64,000 nucleotides of DNA from Desulfovibrio sp. OH1186_COT-070 (lineage in GTDB: Bacteria; Desulfobacterota; Desulfovibrionia; Desulfovibrionales; Desulfovibrionaceae), in contig NZ_RQYH01000007.1 in assembly GCF_003860215.1 (NCBI RefSeq), positions 1 to 64,000 on the forward strand, in the 5' to 3' direction. The notes beneath the pieces were generated by a model. That model did no database searches. It had not been told where the DNA came from and was given only the letters and a program-made list of their open reading frames with translations. How positions within the stretch are numbered: the stretch's first letter is position 1; each line of letters starts with the position of its first letter. The position numbers and the translations under genes are program-made. Below are positions 17,430 through 24,744 of this stretch, in pieces.

Positions 17430-17588
17430 ATGAAAATCATGGCCGCATGCCTGATCGCCCTTTTTTTCCTCCCCGGATGCGGCTGGGTCGGCAGGACTGC
17501 CGGCAAAGCCACGGCAAAAATCGAAAGAAAAGTTGACTCCGTTGAGCAGGGATACAAGGAAGGATATCGGGAAGAAAGCAAGAAGTAG
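17430..17588 (+). CDS. Small lipoprotein of unknown function
   Basis: A 52-residue peptide has a clear lipoprotein signal (MKIMAACLIALFFLPGCG, with lipid-attached Cys17), followed by a lysine- and glutamate-rich tail (KIERKVDSVEQGYKEGYREE) that looks helical. It is divergent from the polyene operon and separated from it by about 120 bases. It resembles small entericidin-like or stress lipoproteins only in general design. Confidence 0.6.
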   Translation: MKIMAACLIALFFLPGCGWVGRTAGKATAKIERKVDSVEQGYKEGYREESKK

Positions 17589-17612
17589 CGGCGCGGGCAG
17601 CCGGGCCGCCCT

Positions 17613-18326
17613 TCATCTGCCGGATGCGGGTTTTTTGCTCAAAACCAGAGACATGTAGGGCGGAACGCCCTCCGCAAGGTCAATGCCCTGGCGGATATGC
17701 TCGGAGTCCTGCTCCACCTGACTGACCAGCAGGCAATTTTCCAGCCTGCCCGTTGTGTGCAGGGCGTCCCGGATGGCGGAAAGGTTGCGGTACGCCTTGA
17801 GCACCACGGCAGTATCCGCGTGTTTCAGGCAGTCTTCAAGCTCTTCACGGCTGTTGATCCCCGGCAAAATACAGAGCGTCTCGCCGCTTTCACAAAGCAC
17901 GGTGCGGGCGCGGGCCGCGGCGGCCTGAAAGGACGTGATGCCCGGCACAACCCGCACGGACAGATGCGGCGCGCACTCCGCCAGCGTGCGCATGAGATAG
18001 CCGAAGGTGCTGTAGACCAGGGGATCGCCGATGGTCAGAAAGGCCGCGTTCAGCCCCTCCTCCAGCACATCCTGCGTGATGCGCGCGGCCTCGCGCCAGG
18101 CGCGGAGCAATTCGGCTTTGTCCCGCGTCATGGGAAAATCCAGCCTCCGGATACAGACTCCGGAACGCAGATGGGGCCGGGCGGCTTCCAGCGCGAGGGA
18201 ATATTCGTTGCGTGAGGACGCCGCCGACAGCACAACGTCCACCCTGCCCAGCACCGCAACGGCACGCAACGTCAGCAGGTCGGGAGCGCCCGGCCCGACG
18301 CCGATGCCGTACAAAACACCGTTCAT
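17613..18326 (-). CDS. cbiL: Precorrin-2 C20-methyltransferase (CobI/CbiL)
   Basis: The 237-residue SAM-dependent tetrapyrrole methylase shows GIGVGPGAPDLLTLRAV at the N-terminus, GDPLVYSTFGYLM in the middle and VVPGITSFQAAAAR, the classic blocks of the precorrin-2 C20 branch. It methylates C20 of (cobalt-)precorrin-2 in corrin-ring synthesis. The ATG overlaps the stop of the binding-protein gene (ATGA), so it is read from the riboswitch-controlled B12 operon. A lone corrin methyltransferase inside an uptake operon suggests joint control of synthesis and salvage. Confidence 0.85.
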   Translation of the reverse strand: MNGVLYGIGVGPGAPDLLTLRAVAVLGRVDVVLSAASSRNEYSLALEAARPHLRSGVCIRRLDFPMTRDKAELLRAWREAARITQDVLEEGLNAAFLTIGDPLVYSTFGYLMRTLAECAPHLSVRVVPGITSFQAAAARARTVLCESGETLCILPGINSREELEDCLKHADTAVVLKAYRNLSAIRDALHTTGRLENCLLVSQVEQDSEHIRQGIDLAEGVPPYMSLVLSKKPASGR

Positions 18327-19342
18327 TCACTACTCCCCTGTGGTCTGATCCGGCCTCCGGAGAACATATTCTCTTGCTTCCGGAGGCCGTGGCCCCAAAA
18401 AATCCCGCCCGCTCCGGGCAAAATCCGTTCCGCCAGCCGCGCGGCTGGCGCGTATTCCGCTTCCTGCGGGTGCAGCCAGCGGCCCAATTCCTCCGCCGCG
18501 TCCAGAGCGCGGGGGCCGGGACGGGAATACATGTCTTCGGGCACCATGAGCACTCTTCCTGTCCGAACAGCCCGCAATCCCTTATAGTGCGCGCGCGAGG
18601 CCGGAGGCGGCGGGGCGGGATTCATGGGGCCGATCTGCACCACATAGGCATCAGGGTCGGCGGCGAGCAGAGCCTCCTCACTGCAACGCACCAGTTTTTG
18701 GGCCTCTGTCAGCACGTTTTCCCCTCCCGCGCGGGCAATGATCTCGCTGGCAATGCCCCCACGGCCCGCGCCCAGCAGATTGGGATAGCGCGCCTCAAAA
18801 AAAACCCGCACCCTGGGGCGATCTCCGTAGAGGGCGTCCAGGCGCGCAAGGCGCTCCCGCCAGCCGCGCACAAGCTCTGCCGCCCGTTCCTCCCGCCCGG
18901 CGAGGCGTCCCAAAGTTTCCGTCACGGCAAAGAGTTGCGCGAAAGAATTCATCTCAAAGGTCAGCACTGTCATGCCCAGGGTCCGCAAGTTCCCGGCTTG
19001 CAGGCGCGCCTCTTCACGGCCTGCCATTTGCAGCACCACATCGGGCCGCGCCGCTGCCACCAGCTCCGCATTGGGGCGCATGTGGGTGCCGATGACGGGC
19101 AGATGGGCCAGAGCCGCGCTCTGGTCGGCAGAGGTGCGGGCCGCCAGCACATGGCCCGCATCCAGCGCCAGCAAAATTTCGTTGAAGGCTCCGTACAGGG
19201 CAATGACGCGGGACACCGGGCCCGGCAAATGCGCGGTGAAGCCCGTATCGTCCGTCACCGCAAACGGCGCGCCTTCAGCCGCGCGAACCTGCGGAACCGG
19301 AAATGCCGACAGCAGCCCCCAGAGCAGCAGGGCCGCCGCCAT
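18323..19342 (-). CDS. BtuF-like periplasmic binding protein of a B12-type ABC transporter
   Basis: The product of about 339 residues has a signal peptide (MAAALLLWGLLSAFPVPQVRAA) and the Fe/B12 binding-protein (Peripla_BP_2) fold: VSRVIALYGAFNEILLALDAG, then ARPDVVLQMAGRE, then RAGGENVLTEAQKLV. The frame stays open upstream to 19498, and no strong ribosome-binding site is visible, so the exact start is uncertain; 19342 places the signal peptide correctly. It overlaps the 3' end of the ATPase gene. B12 is preferred over siderophore as ligand because of the riboswitch upstream and cbiL downstream. Confidence 0.75.
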   Translation of the reverse strand: MAAALLLWGLLSAFPVPQVRAAEGAPFAVTDDTGFTAHLPGPVSRVIALYGAFNEILLALDAGHVLAARTSADQSAALAHLPVIGTHMRPNAELVAAARPDVVLQMAGREEARLQAGNLRTLGMTVLTFEMNSFAQLFAVTETLGRLAGREERAAELVRGWRERLARLDALYGDRPRVRVFFEARYPNLLGAGRGGIASEIIARAGGENVLTEAQKLVRCSEEALLAADPDAYVVQIGPMNPAPPPPASRAHYKGLRAVRTGRVLMVPEDMYSRPGPRALDAAEELGRWLHPQEAEYAPAARLAERILPGAGGIFWGHGLRKQENMFSGGRIRPQGSSE

Positions 19343-20168
19343 CCTCCACCCCCGCAGCCCGCGTATGGTGAGGGCCTGACGCTTGCGCGAGCAGAGCCTG
19401 CGGCAGTCCCCAGAGCGGATGGGGCAGAACTGTGACAGGCAAACCGTAAAGTTCACCGAGGTTCTCCTCTGTAAAGGCCTGGCCCACCGGGCCGTCAAAA
19501 AGCAGTTGCCCCGCCTTCAGCCCCACCAGACGTGTGGCATAGACAGCGGCCAGATTGCAGTCATGCACGGCCATGAGCACGCAGGCACCGGCTGCCCGGC
19601 GTTTTTCCAGCAGGTCAAAAAGTTCCACCATGCGCGCCGGGTCAAGGCCCGCGGCCAGTTCGTCCAGCAGCAGGAGGGGGCTGCCCTGGGCCAGGGCCCT
19701 GGCCAGAAGCACGCGCTGCAATTCTCCGCCGGAAAGCTCGCCCAGACGGCGCCGGGCCAGCGGGGCCGCGCCGGTTTCTTCCAGCGCCCTGTCTGCGGCC
19801 GCATGATCGGCAACGCCGTATGCTCCGAGCCAGGACAAGTGAGGATACCGCCCGAGCAGAACCATCTGGCGCACGGTCATTTCGTGCGGGCAGTGCCCGC
19901 GTTGCGGCACCACGGCAATCATGCGCGCCCGCTCACGGGGCCGCAGGCGAAAAAAATCCCGCCCCTGCACTTCCATGCGTTCGGCCCTGACGGGGATTCC
20001 CCCGGACAGTGCCCGCAAAAGGGTTGTTTTGCCGCTGCCGTTGGCCCCCAGCAAAGCCACGCACTCCCCTGCCCGCAGGGCAAGGTTCAAACCGTGCAGA
20101 ACGCGGTTTTTGCCGTAACCGGCGCAGAGATTTTCTGCCGCCAGCATGGCGTGAGCGCCGCCCGGCAT
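19275..20168 (-). CDS. ATPase of the B12-type ABC transporter (BtuD/FecE family)
   Basis: This 297-residue ABC ATPase has Walker A GANGSGKTT, signature LSGGELQRV, Walker B LLLLDE and the switch His in AVHDCNLA. It powers the FecCD-type permease encoded immediately upstream; ATG at 20168 shares one base with the permease stop (TGATG). The C-terminus is about 50 residues longer than usual, with an Ala/Gly-rich end that overlaps the binding-protein gene. Confidence 0.85.
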   Translation of the reverse strand: MPGGAHAMLAAENLCAGYGKNRVLHGLNLALRAGECVALLGANGSGKTTLLRALSGGIPVRAERMEVQGRDFFRLRPRERARMIAVVPQRGHCPHEMTVRQMVLLGRYPHLSWLGAYGVADHAAADRALEETGAAPLARRRLGELSGGELQRVLLARALAQGSPLLLLDELAAGLDPARMVELFDLLEKRRAAGACVLMAVHDCNLAAVYATRLVGLKAGQLLFDGPVGQAFTEENLGELYGLPVTVLPHPLWGLPQALLAQASGPHHTRAAGVEDGGGPAALGAAVGISGSAGSRG

Positions 20169-21232
20169 CAGCGCCTCCGCACCATGAAGGCAAAAAAAGG
20201 ACCGCCCAGCAGGGCCGTCACCACGCCCACGGGCAGTTCCTGCCCGCCCGACAGCACGCTGCGGGCCAGTACATCGGCCCAGAGCAGGAGCAGCCCCCCC
20301 CCGAAAAAAGCGCCCACAAGGAGAGGCCCGTTTCCCCAGCCCAGCAAAAGGCGCAGCACATGCGGCACCACCAGCCCCACAAAGCCGATGATCCCCGTCA
20401 CGGCCACGCAGCCTGCGGTCATGCAACTGGCTCCGGCCAGCAGCCAGAAGCGCGCCCGGCCCACGTCAAGGCCTGTCTGGGCGGCCTGCTCGTCGCCCAA
20501 GGCCAGCACGTCCAGTGCCCGCCACCCCAGGCCCACGGCCAAAAGGCCCGGAACAAATGTTGCCAGCAGCAGGGGCATGTTCTCCCAGCCCCTCCCCTGC
20601 AGGGAGCCCATGATCCAGAACACGATGCTGGTGACGGATTCCTCGTTCAGAGCCTTGATGAGAGCCACCAGAGCACCCAGAAAGGCGGCCACGGCAATGC
20701 CCGCAAGCACCACGCTCTCCCGGCGGAAAGAACCGTGGGCGCTCCCCAGCCAGAGCGTGCCCGCAAGAGCCGCCAGCGCGCCCGCAAGGGCCGCTGGAGC
20801 CACCAGAGCCGGAGAGGCCCAGGGCCAGAGCGTCCACAGGCCGGGAATTTGCCCGAAAGCAATGGCAAGGCTCGCCCCGCAGGCCGCTCCCGCAGAAATT
20901 CCCAGGGTAAAGGGATCCGCCAGAGGATTGCGCAAAACCCCCTGCAGGGCTGCCCCGGCCACAGCCAGCGCGCCTCCGCAGAGCAGAGCCAGACAGACCC
21001 GTGCCAGCCGGATATGCCCCACCACCAACAGGCGCACCGGGTCATCCGGCAAAGGCGCAAGCCCCAGAAAAGCCGCCAGAGCCGCAACAACCTCTCCTGC
21101 GGGCACAGACGCCGGGCCGGGCAGGCAGGCCAGCGGAACAGACACAAGCCAGAGCAGAACCAGAGCGGGAAAAACCAGCCGCCAGCGCGCGGAAGATGCG
21201 CAAAAAAAAGAAAAAAACGCGCGTCGGCTCAT
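20168..21232 (-). CDS. FecCD/BtuC-type permease of the B12 ABC transporter
   Basis: The 354-residue inner-membrane protein has about ten hydrophobic helices and the family landmarks RLARVCLALLCGGALAVAG, LQGVLRNPLADPFTLGISAG and FVGLVVPHVLRLLLG. It is the first gene of the operon, 46 bases below the attenuator terminator, with AGGGGC upstream of the ATG at 21232. The neighbouring riboswitch makes cobalamin or a cobinamide precursor the likely substrate. Confidence 0.85.
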   Translation of the reverse strand: MSRRAFFSFFCASSARWRLVFPALVLLWLVSVPLACLPGPASVPAGEVVAALAAFLGLAPLPDDPVRLLVVGHIRLARVCLALLCGGALAVAGAALQGVLRNPLADPFTLGISAGAACGASLAIAFGQIPGLWTLWPWASPALVAPAALAGALAALAGTLWLGSAHGSFRRESVVLAGIAVAAFLGALVALIKALNEESVTSIVFWIMGSLQGRGWENMPLLLATFVPGLLAVGLGWRALDVLALGDEQAAQTGLDVGRARFWLLAGASCMTAGCVAVTGIIGFVGLVVPHVLRLLLGWGNGPLLVGAFFGGGLLLLWADVLARSVLSGGQELPVGVVTALLGGPFFAFMVRRR

Positions 21233-21277
21233 GCCGCCCCTGCCTGTGTCACGGCTGCCCTTGGCCCGGACAGCAAC

Positions 21278-21310
21278 AAAAAAAGCCTCTCCCAACCCTG
21301 TGGAAGAGGC
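21278..21310 (-). terminator. Intrinsic terminator between riboswitch and B12 permease gene
   Basis: On the minus strand GCCTCT pairs with AGAGGC, extended by inner CC/GG pairs, and is followed directly by seven T residues. It lies 86 bases downstream of the riboswitch core and 46 bases upstream of the permease ATG, the place expected for a transcription-attenuating expression platform. Confidence 0.75.
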
Positions 21311-21395
21311 CCGTGTTTCCTCTGCCCGCGGCAAAAACCCGTTGCCGCAGCGGCTGCAATGCCGCCTGCCGCGGCAGCCTGTCACGGCGACCGCG

Positions 21396-21550
21396 GGCAA
21401 CGGCAGGTCTTCCGGCTTGGTTCTTCCGCCCCGGCCTTCCCGTTTCCAGTGGCGCTGGATGGAGCAGAATCATGAACCTTACGGCGGCGGGTCCGCTCCC
21501 GCTTTCCACGGGATTCCCTTTTCAAGCCGGAAAAATCCGGCTACCGTTAC
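21396..21550 (-). ncRNA. Cobalamin riboswitch
   Basis: Read on the minus strand the region has the ordered conserved boxes of the B12 element: GGTAGCC near the 5' end, GGGAATCCCGTGGAAAGCGG, GAGCGGACCCGCCGCCGTAA, GCGCCACTGG (the B12 box core GCCACTG), then GGGAAGGC and finally CCGGAAGACCTGCC. Order and spacing fit an AdoCbl-type riboswitch. Ligand binding should favour the downstream terminator and shut off the uptake operon. Confidence 0.9.
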
Positions 21551-21557
21551 CGCTGTT

Positions 21558-21587
21558 TCTATACGGCGCGCCTGTACCGGCTGTCAA
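21558..21587 (-). promoter_or_regulatory. Sigma-70-type promoter of the B12 uptake operon
   Basis: Minus-strand TTGACA at 21587-21582 and TATAGA at 21563-21558 are separated by 18 bases. The predicted start near 21551 coincides with the 5' edge of the riboswitch, which supports both calls. Confidence 0.65.
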
Positions 21588-21617
21588 TGCCGCCCTTTTG
21601 CGCGCTTCAATTTCAAT

Positions 21618-21692
21618 CCGCAAACAGGGGCGCAGCAAAACAACGGGGATTGGCAGGATCGCCTGCCCCGGCACCCCCTGCCCCTGTTGCGG
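21618..21692. repeat. Imperfect inverted repeat enclosing a second hairpin
   Basis: CCGCAAACAGGGGC at 21618-21631 is complementary, apart from one extra base, to GCCCCTGTTGCGG at 21680-21692. Between them GGCAGG and CCTGCC form an inner hairpin around 21652-21667. It lies upstream of the B12 operon promoter and could be a terminator region or an old element end; I cannot decide. Confidence 0.3.
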
Positions 21693-21736
21693 ACACGCCA
21701 GCAGTTCATGGCCTCCGCATTGAGCTTTCGTTTCAA

Positions 21737-21766
21737 AAATGATACGAAAATTCTGTCAAATGATAC
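21737..21766 (+). promoter_or_regulatory. Direct repeat AAATGATAC twice, two helical turns apart
   Basis: AAATGATAC occurs at 21737-21745 and 21758-21766, exactly 21 bases apart, just ahead of a short HTH-like reading frame at 21784. Repeats spaced at two helical turns are typical operators for dimeric regulators. Confidence 0.4.
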
Positions 21767-21783
21767 TCAAAAAAGAAAGAGCC

Positions 21784-21873
21784 ATGACTACCAAACGCCA
21801 GGATCATATTCTCGCCTGTCTCGGGCAGACGGGAGCCTCTTCCCGGGAAGAGCTTGCCCGTTGCCTGGACAAA
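21784..21873 (+). pseudogene. Truncated helix-turn-helix gene remnant
   Basis: An ATG with AAAGAG upstream opens MTTKRQDHILACLGQTGASS followed by REELARCLDK, a convincing winged-HTH N-terminus (helix, turn, REELA recognition helix). After about 30 codons the sequence turns into the antisense of the doc gene and loses homology. It looks like the stump of a DNA-binding regulator cut when the TA module or its carrier DNA arrived. The exact junction is uncertain. Confidence 0.4.
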
Positions 21874-21929
21874 CGGGGGCAGGCACAGCAAACCGGAAGC
21901 TGTTTTTTGCAACAGATGGGGTCAGCACC

Positions 21930-22305
21930 TCAAACTTTTGCAATACAGCCCTTCAAATCCCGCACAATCAGCTCAAAGCGATCCTCCGATGCCGCTATCC
22001 AGACCATTATACGCTGATATATCCAGTCCGGCTCCGCATCAAGCACATGACCGTTGATGCGCAAAAACACGTCACAGGCGGCAAACGCGGCACGCTTGTT
22101 GCCGTCGATAAAGGGATGATTGATGAGCAGGTTTTCCAGAAGAGCCGCAGCTTCCTCAACAATATCTGCATAGTATCCGCCATTGGGGGCGGAACACGGC
22201 GGCTTCCACCGCGCCCATATCGCGTATGCTGCTGGTACCCCCATAGCGTTCAATCAAGGCACGGTGCAGGGCCAGCACTTCCACGGGTGTCAGGTAGTCC
22301 CTCAC
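21930..22305 (-). pseudogene. doc: Doc/Fic-family toxin with a single-base frameshift
   Basis: The GTG at 22305 (overlapping the antitoxin stop as GTGA) opens a death-on-curing protein: YLTPVEVLALHRALIERYGG, then SIRDMGAVEAAVFRP. At a run of five C residues (22185-22189 on the plus strand as G) the frame shifts by one base. The rest continues as NGGYYADIVEEAAALLENLL and then INHPFIDGNKRAAFAA, which is the Fic motif H-P-F-x-D-G-N-K-R. Removing one C restores a full-length protein of about 125 residues. Either the toxin is inactivated or the read has an indel. Family action: modification of EF-Tu. Confidence 0.75.
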
Positions 22306-22544
22306 CTGGAAAGCTCCCGGTACAGAGCGTCGAACTGGCCCATGCTGGCGTGCAGGGCCTGTACAACATGCCTGCGGGGGGCTTTTCCCTGCTTGCGTTC
22401 AATATATTCGCGCAGGGCTTCGTCCACAAGGGATTGCAGTTGCCTGCCTTCTTCCCCGGCGATTTTTCTGAGCATGGCGAGCAGTTCAGGATCGGCCTGA
22501 GTCGCGAATTTTACCTTTTGCGGATGTCCGGATGTCGTTTGCAT
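22302..22544 (-). CDS. Antitoxin of the doc module
   Basis: This 80-residue acidic/basic protein (QKVKFATQADPELLAMLRKI and EEGRQLQSLVDEALREYIER) looks like a ribbon-helix-helix antitoxin. ATG at 22544 has GAGG six bases upstream. The stop overlaps the toxin start (GTGA), the usual antitoxin-toxin coupling. It should neutralise the toxin and, with it, repress the promoter at the inverted repeat upstream. Confidence 0.7.
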   Translation of the reverse strand: MQTTSGHPQKVKFATQADPELLAMLRKIAGEEGRQLQSLVDEALREYIERKQGKAPRRHVVQALHASMGQFDALYRELSR

Positions 22545-22563
22545 GATGCACCTCACAGAATCA

Positions 22564-22611
22564 GGGATACCTCTGCATCATGAAATGTCAAGATATATCA
22601 TGATACAGAGG
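22564..22611 (-). promoter_or_regulatory. Operator/promoter of the doc antitoxin operon
   Basis: A 14-base inverted repeat (CCTCTGCATCATGA at 22570-22583 against TCATGATACAGAGG at 22598-22611, 13 of 14 paired) encloses a perfect minus-strand TTGACA at 22591-22586. A weak TATCCC lies at 22569-22564. The layout fits autorepression by the antitoxin complex. Confidence 0.55.
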
Positions 22612-22669
22612 CAAACAGTCCGTAGCGCATGCGCATCACCGCACCGAACGTCAGCGAAAGGCATTGCCG

Positions 22670-22880
22670 GGCAAAGGCGGCGACCGCACCCAACCTGTGG
22701 GCAAGCCTTTCCGGCGGGTCTTTTTTTCCCCGTGCGGCTCTGGTATAGACACAGGCACAGCCAATATGCGACAGCAGGAGAAGCTCCATGAAAGTCATTA
22801 TCATGTGCGGCGGCAAGGGCACCCGCCTGCGGGAAGAAACCTCGGTCAAGCCCAAGCCCATGGTTGAAATCGGCGGCCGT
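22670..22880 (+). repeat. Copy 1 of a duplication covering the rfbF promoter and 5' end
   Basis: This segment, from about 22670 through the first 30 codons of rfbF, is repeated with about 85-90 percent identity (my estimate by eye) at about 24357-24570. It includes CTTTCCGGCGGGTC, the T-run, the promoter region and the start of the gene. An extended minus 10 (TGGTATAGA, 22741-22749) in this copy is a likely rfbF promoter; the second copy has a degraded version. Confidence 0.6.
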
Positions 22881-23561
22881 CCCGTACTCTGGCACATCAT
22901 GTCCATTTATGCGCGTTTCGGCTTCAGGGATTTTGTGCTGCCTCTGGGATACAAGGGAGAAGCCATCAAGCAGTACTTTCATGACTACACCATGCGCAAT
23001 ACGGATTTTACCGTTGATCTGAAAGACGGCAGCGTCACCACCTACCCCACGCACATTGAAGACTGGCGCGTGACCCTGTGCGACACGGGGCAGGAAACCC
23101 TCAAGGGTGCGCGCCTCAAGCGCGTTGCCCGGCACATCGACACAGAACGCTTCATGGTCACCTACGGAGACGGCGTTGCCGACATTGACCTGCACAAGCT
23201 TGTGGCCTTTCACGAGCAGGCAGGCACCATCGGCACATTCACCGGCGTGCGGATGCCCTCCCGCTTCGGGACGGTCCGCACCGACCCCCAGGGGAAAATT
23301 CTCTCCTGGGAAGAAAAGCCCGTGCTGGACGAATACATCAACTGCGGCTTTTTTGTTTTCAAAAGGGAATTTCTGGATTACCTCAGCGAAGACGAGAGCT
23401 GTGACCTCGAAAAGGAACCCCTGCAAAGACTGGCCGCGGAAGGGCAGCTTTCCATGTATCCGCATCCCGGACAGTGGCAGTGCATGGACACATTGCGCGA
23501 CTCTCTGAAGCTCAACGAAATGTGGGACAAAGGCCGGGCCTTCTGGACAACGCGGGCGTGA
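22788..23561 (+). CDS. rfbF: Glucose-1-phosphate cytidylyltransferase
   Basis: The 257-residue nucleotidyltransferase begins MKVIIMCGGKGTRLREETSV, then KPKPMVEIGGRPVLWHIM, the signature of RfbF. It makes CDP-glucose from CTP and glucose-1-phosphate, the first step to CDP-linked 3,6-dideoxyhexoses and related sugars of lipopolysaccharide or capsule. AGGAG lies upstream of the ATG. The next pathway gene, rfbG, is separated from it by a TA module and a duplicated rfbF stub, so an ancestral rfbF-rfbG operon seems to have been split. Confidence 0.9.
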   Translation: MKVIIMCGGKGTRLREETSVKPKPMVEIGGRPVLWHIMSIYARFGFRDFVLPLGYKGEAIKQYFHDYTMRNTDFTVDLKDGSVTTYPTHIEDWRVTLCDTGQETLKGARLKRVARHIDTERFMVTYGDGVADIDLHKLVAFHEQAGTIGTFTGVRMPSRFGTVRTDPQGKILSWEEKPVLDEYINCGFFVFKREFLDYLSEDESCDLEKEPLQRLAAEGQLSMYPHPGQWQCMDTLRDSLKLNEMWDKGRAFWTTRA

Positions 23562-23589
23562 TTTCCTATGGTACAAGAGAGGTGTAATC

Positions 23590-23865
23590 ATGCTTGACGC
23601 CATCGGCTATTCCGAAGCCAGAAAAAATCTGGCTTCCCTTATGGACAGTGTGTGCGATGGCAGCGACATCGTGGTCATCACCCGCCGAAAAGCCCGGCCC
23701 GTGGTGCTCATGTCGCTGGACGAATACAACAGCATCCAAGAAACCGCGCACCTTCTGCGGAATCCGGCCAACGCGGAACGGCTGCTGGAAAGCATTGCCG
23801 AACTGCAACAGGGCAAAGCCGTCCCGCGTGTCCTTGCCCATATCCCCGCAGAGAACAGTGAATAA
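23590..23865 (+). CDS. yefM: YefM/Phd-family antitoxin
   Basis: The 91-residue protein opens MLDAIGYSEARKNLASLMDS, then ITRRKARPVVLMSLDEYNSI, the canonical Phd/YefM DNA-binding fold. It binds YoeB and represses its own promoter. The ATG follows an AGAGAGG site 28 bases after the end of rfbF. The stop shares a base with the toxin start (TAATG). Confidence 0.9.
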   Translation: MLDAIGYSEARKNLASLMDSVCDGSDIVVITRRKARPVVLMSLDEYNSIQETAHLLRNPANAERLLESIAELQQGKAVPRVLAHIPAENSE

Positions 23866-24137
23866 TGGCTCTGCTGACATGGACCCCCAAAGCCTGGGAG
23901 GACTACCTGCACTGGCAGGAGCACGACAAAAAGAAATGCAGGCGCGTCAATCTGCTGGTTGCCGCCGCCCTGCGCACCCCGTTTGAAGGCGAAGGCAAGC
24001 CGGAAGCCTTGAAATTCCAGCTTGCCGGTTTCTGGTCGCGCCGCATCGACCAAGAGCACCGCCTTGTCTATGCCTGGGACGAAAAATCCGACACCCTGAC
24101 CATTGTGCAGTGCCGTTATCATTACAATAAGCACTGA
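23865..24137 (+). CDS. yoeB: YoeB-family ribosome-dependent mRNA interferase
   Basis: The 90-residue toxin has the YoeB pattern: WTPKAWEDYLHWQ at the start, GKPEALKFQLAGFWSRRID in the middle and the C-terminal CRYHYNKH that contains the catalytic His-Tyr end. Glu and Arg of the active site (KPEALK, SRRI) are present. It cleaves mRNA at the ribosome A site when free of YefM. It appears intact. Confidence 0.9.
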   Translation: MALLTWTPKAWEDYLHWQEHDKKKCRRVNLLVAAALRTPFEGEGKPEALKFQLAGFWSRRIDQEHRLVYAWDEKSDTLTIVQCRYHYNKH

Positions 24138-24370
24138 CCTGCGGGGATTCGCCGTGTCCTCATGTCGCGGCTTTCGGTTCGCTTTGCCCAGCCGACAGCC
24201 AGCCTCTCGCAGCAGGCGGCGTAAATCATGTTCATGGCAGTTGCCGTCCGCCAGGGCGGAATTGAACAGGGCGCCGAACCTGCCGAGGTTAGCGCAGGTC
24301 TTGATGATGCCCTGCACGATATGTCTGCGTTCGATGCTTTGCACAGGCCGCCGTGCAGGCGAAGGCGGTG
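24138..24370 (-). pseudogene. Possible remnant of a TraJ/MobC-like mobilisation gene
   Basis: The minus-strand frame between about 24370 and 24138 reads VQGIIKTCANLGRFGALFNS, then ALADGNCHEHDLRRLLREAG. IncP-type TraJ and related relaxosome proteins end with a similar block (N-L-G-R-L-G-G-L-L, then D-V-R-x-L-L-x-E). The frame runs on into yoeB antisense and has no proper start, so at most this is a decayed fragment. I hold this family call loosely. Otherwise this stretch has no gene. Confidence 0.25.
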
Positions 24371-24570
24371 ACGGCAATCAGGCTGTGCCAACCCTTTCCG
24401 GCGGGTCTTTTTTTCCCCGCTCGGCTCTGATACAGACACAGGCACAGCCAACATGCGACAGCGAGAAATTCCATGAAAGTCATCATGTGCGGCGGCAAGG
24501 GCGCCCGCCTGCGAGAAGAAGCCTCGGTCAAACCCAGGCCCATGGGTGAAATCGGCGGCCGGGGCCTCTG
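24357..24570 (+). repeat. Copy 2 of the rfbF promoter/5' duplication
   Basis: This matches copy 1 (22670-22880) from about GCGAAGGCGG through the rfbF start codon and the first 30 codons. Differences include a three-base loss in codons 4-5, an altered minus 10 (GATACA region) and several substitutions. The two copies lie about 1.69 kb apart in direct orientation and bracket rfbF itself, yefM-yoeB and the mobilisation remnant. Confidence 0.6.
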
Positions 24571-24589
24571 GGCAGCCAAGCGGACGTGA
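24473..24589 (+). pseudogene. Truncated second copy of rfbF
   Basis: ATG at 24473 opens MKVIMCGGKGARLREEASVK, then PRPMGEIGGR, the first 30 residues of RfbF. It then diverges and stops after 38 codons. It can only be a stub. It lies 155 bases ahead of rfbG, so it may mark where rfbF originally joined rfbG. From 24590 to 24744 there is only a weak hairpin (GCCGAAA with TTTCGGC near 24705-24735). Confidence 0.6.
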
Positions 24590-24744
24590 GTCTCCGCGGC
24601 CGTTTGCCGCGTTGTGCCGCGCAGAAAAAACAGCCTTGCGCGAGGCACGGGCAAACGGGAACCGCGCAAAAACTGCCTCGCATCACAACACGCACTGCCG
24701 AAAAAGAAAAAATCTTTCGGCCGTCCAAACAACAAGGAATAGCC

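Noticed and set aside
19383-22583. A 1066-codon plus-strand frame across the B12 operon, riboswitch and doc module
   Set aside because: It crosses several well-supported minus-strand features, including a riboswitch, and has no recognisable domain.
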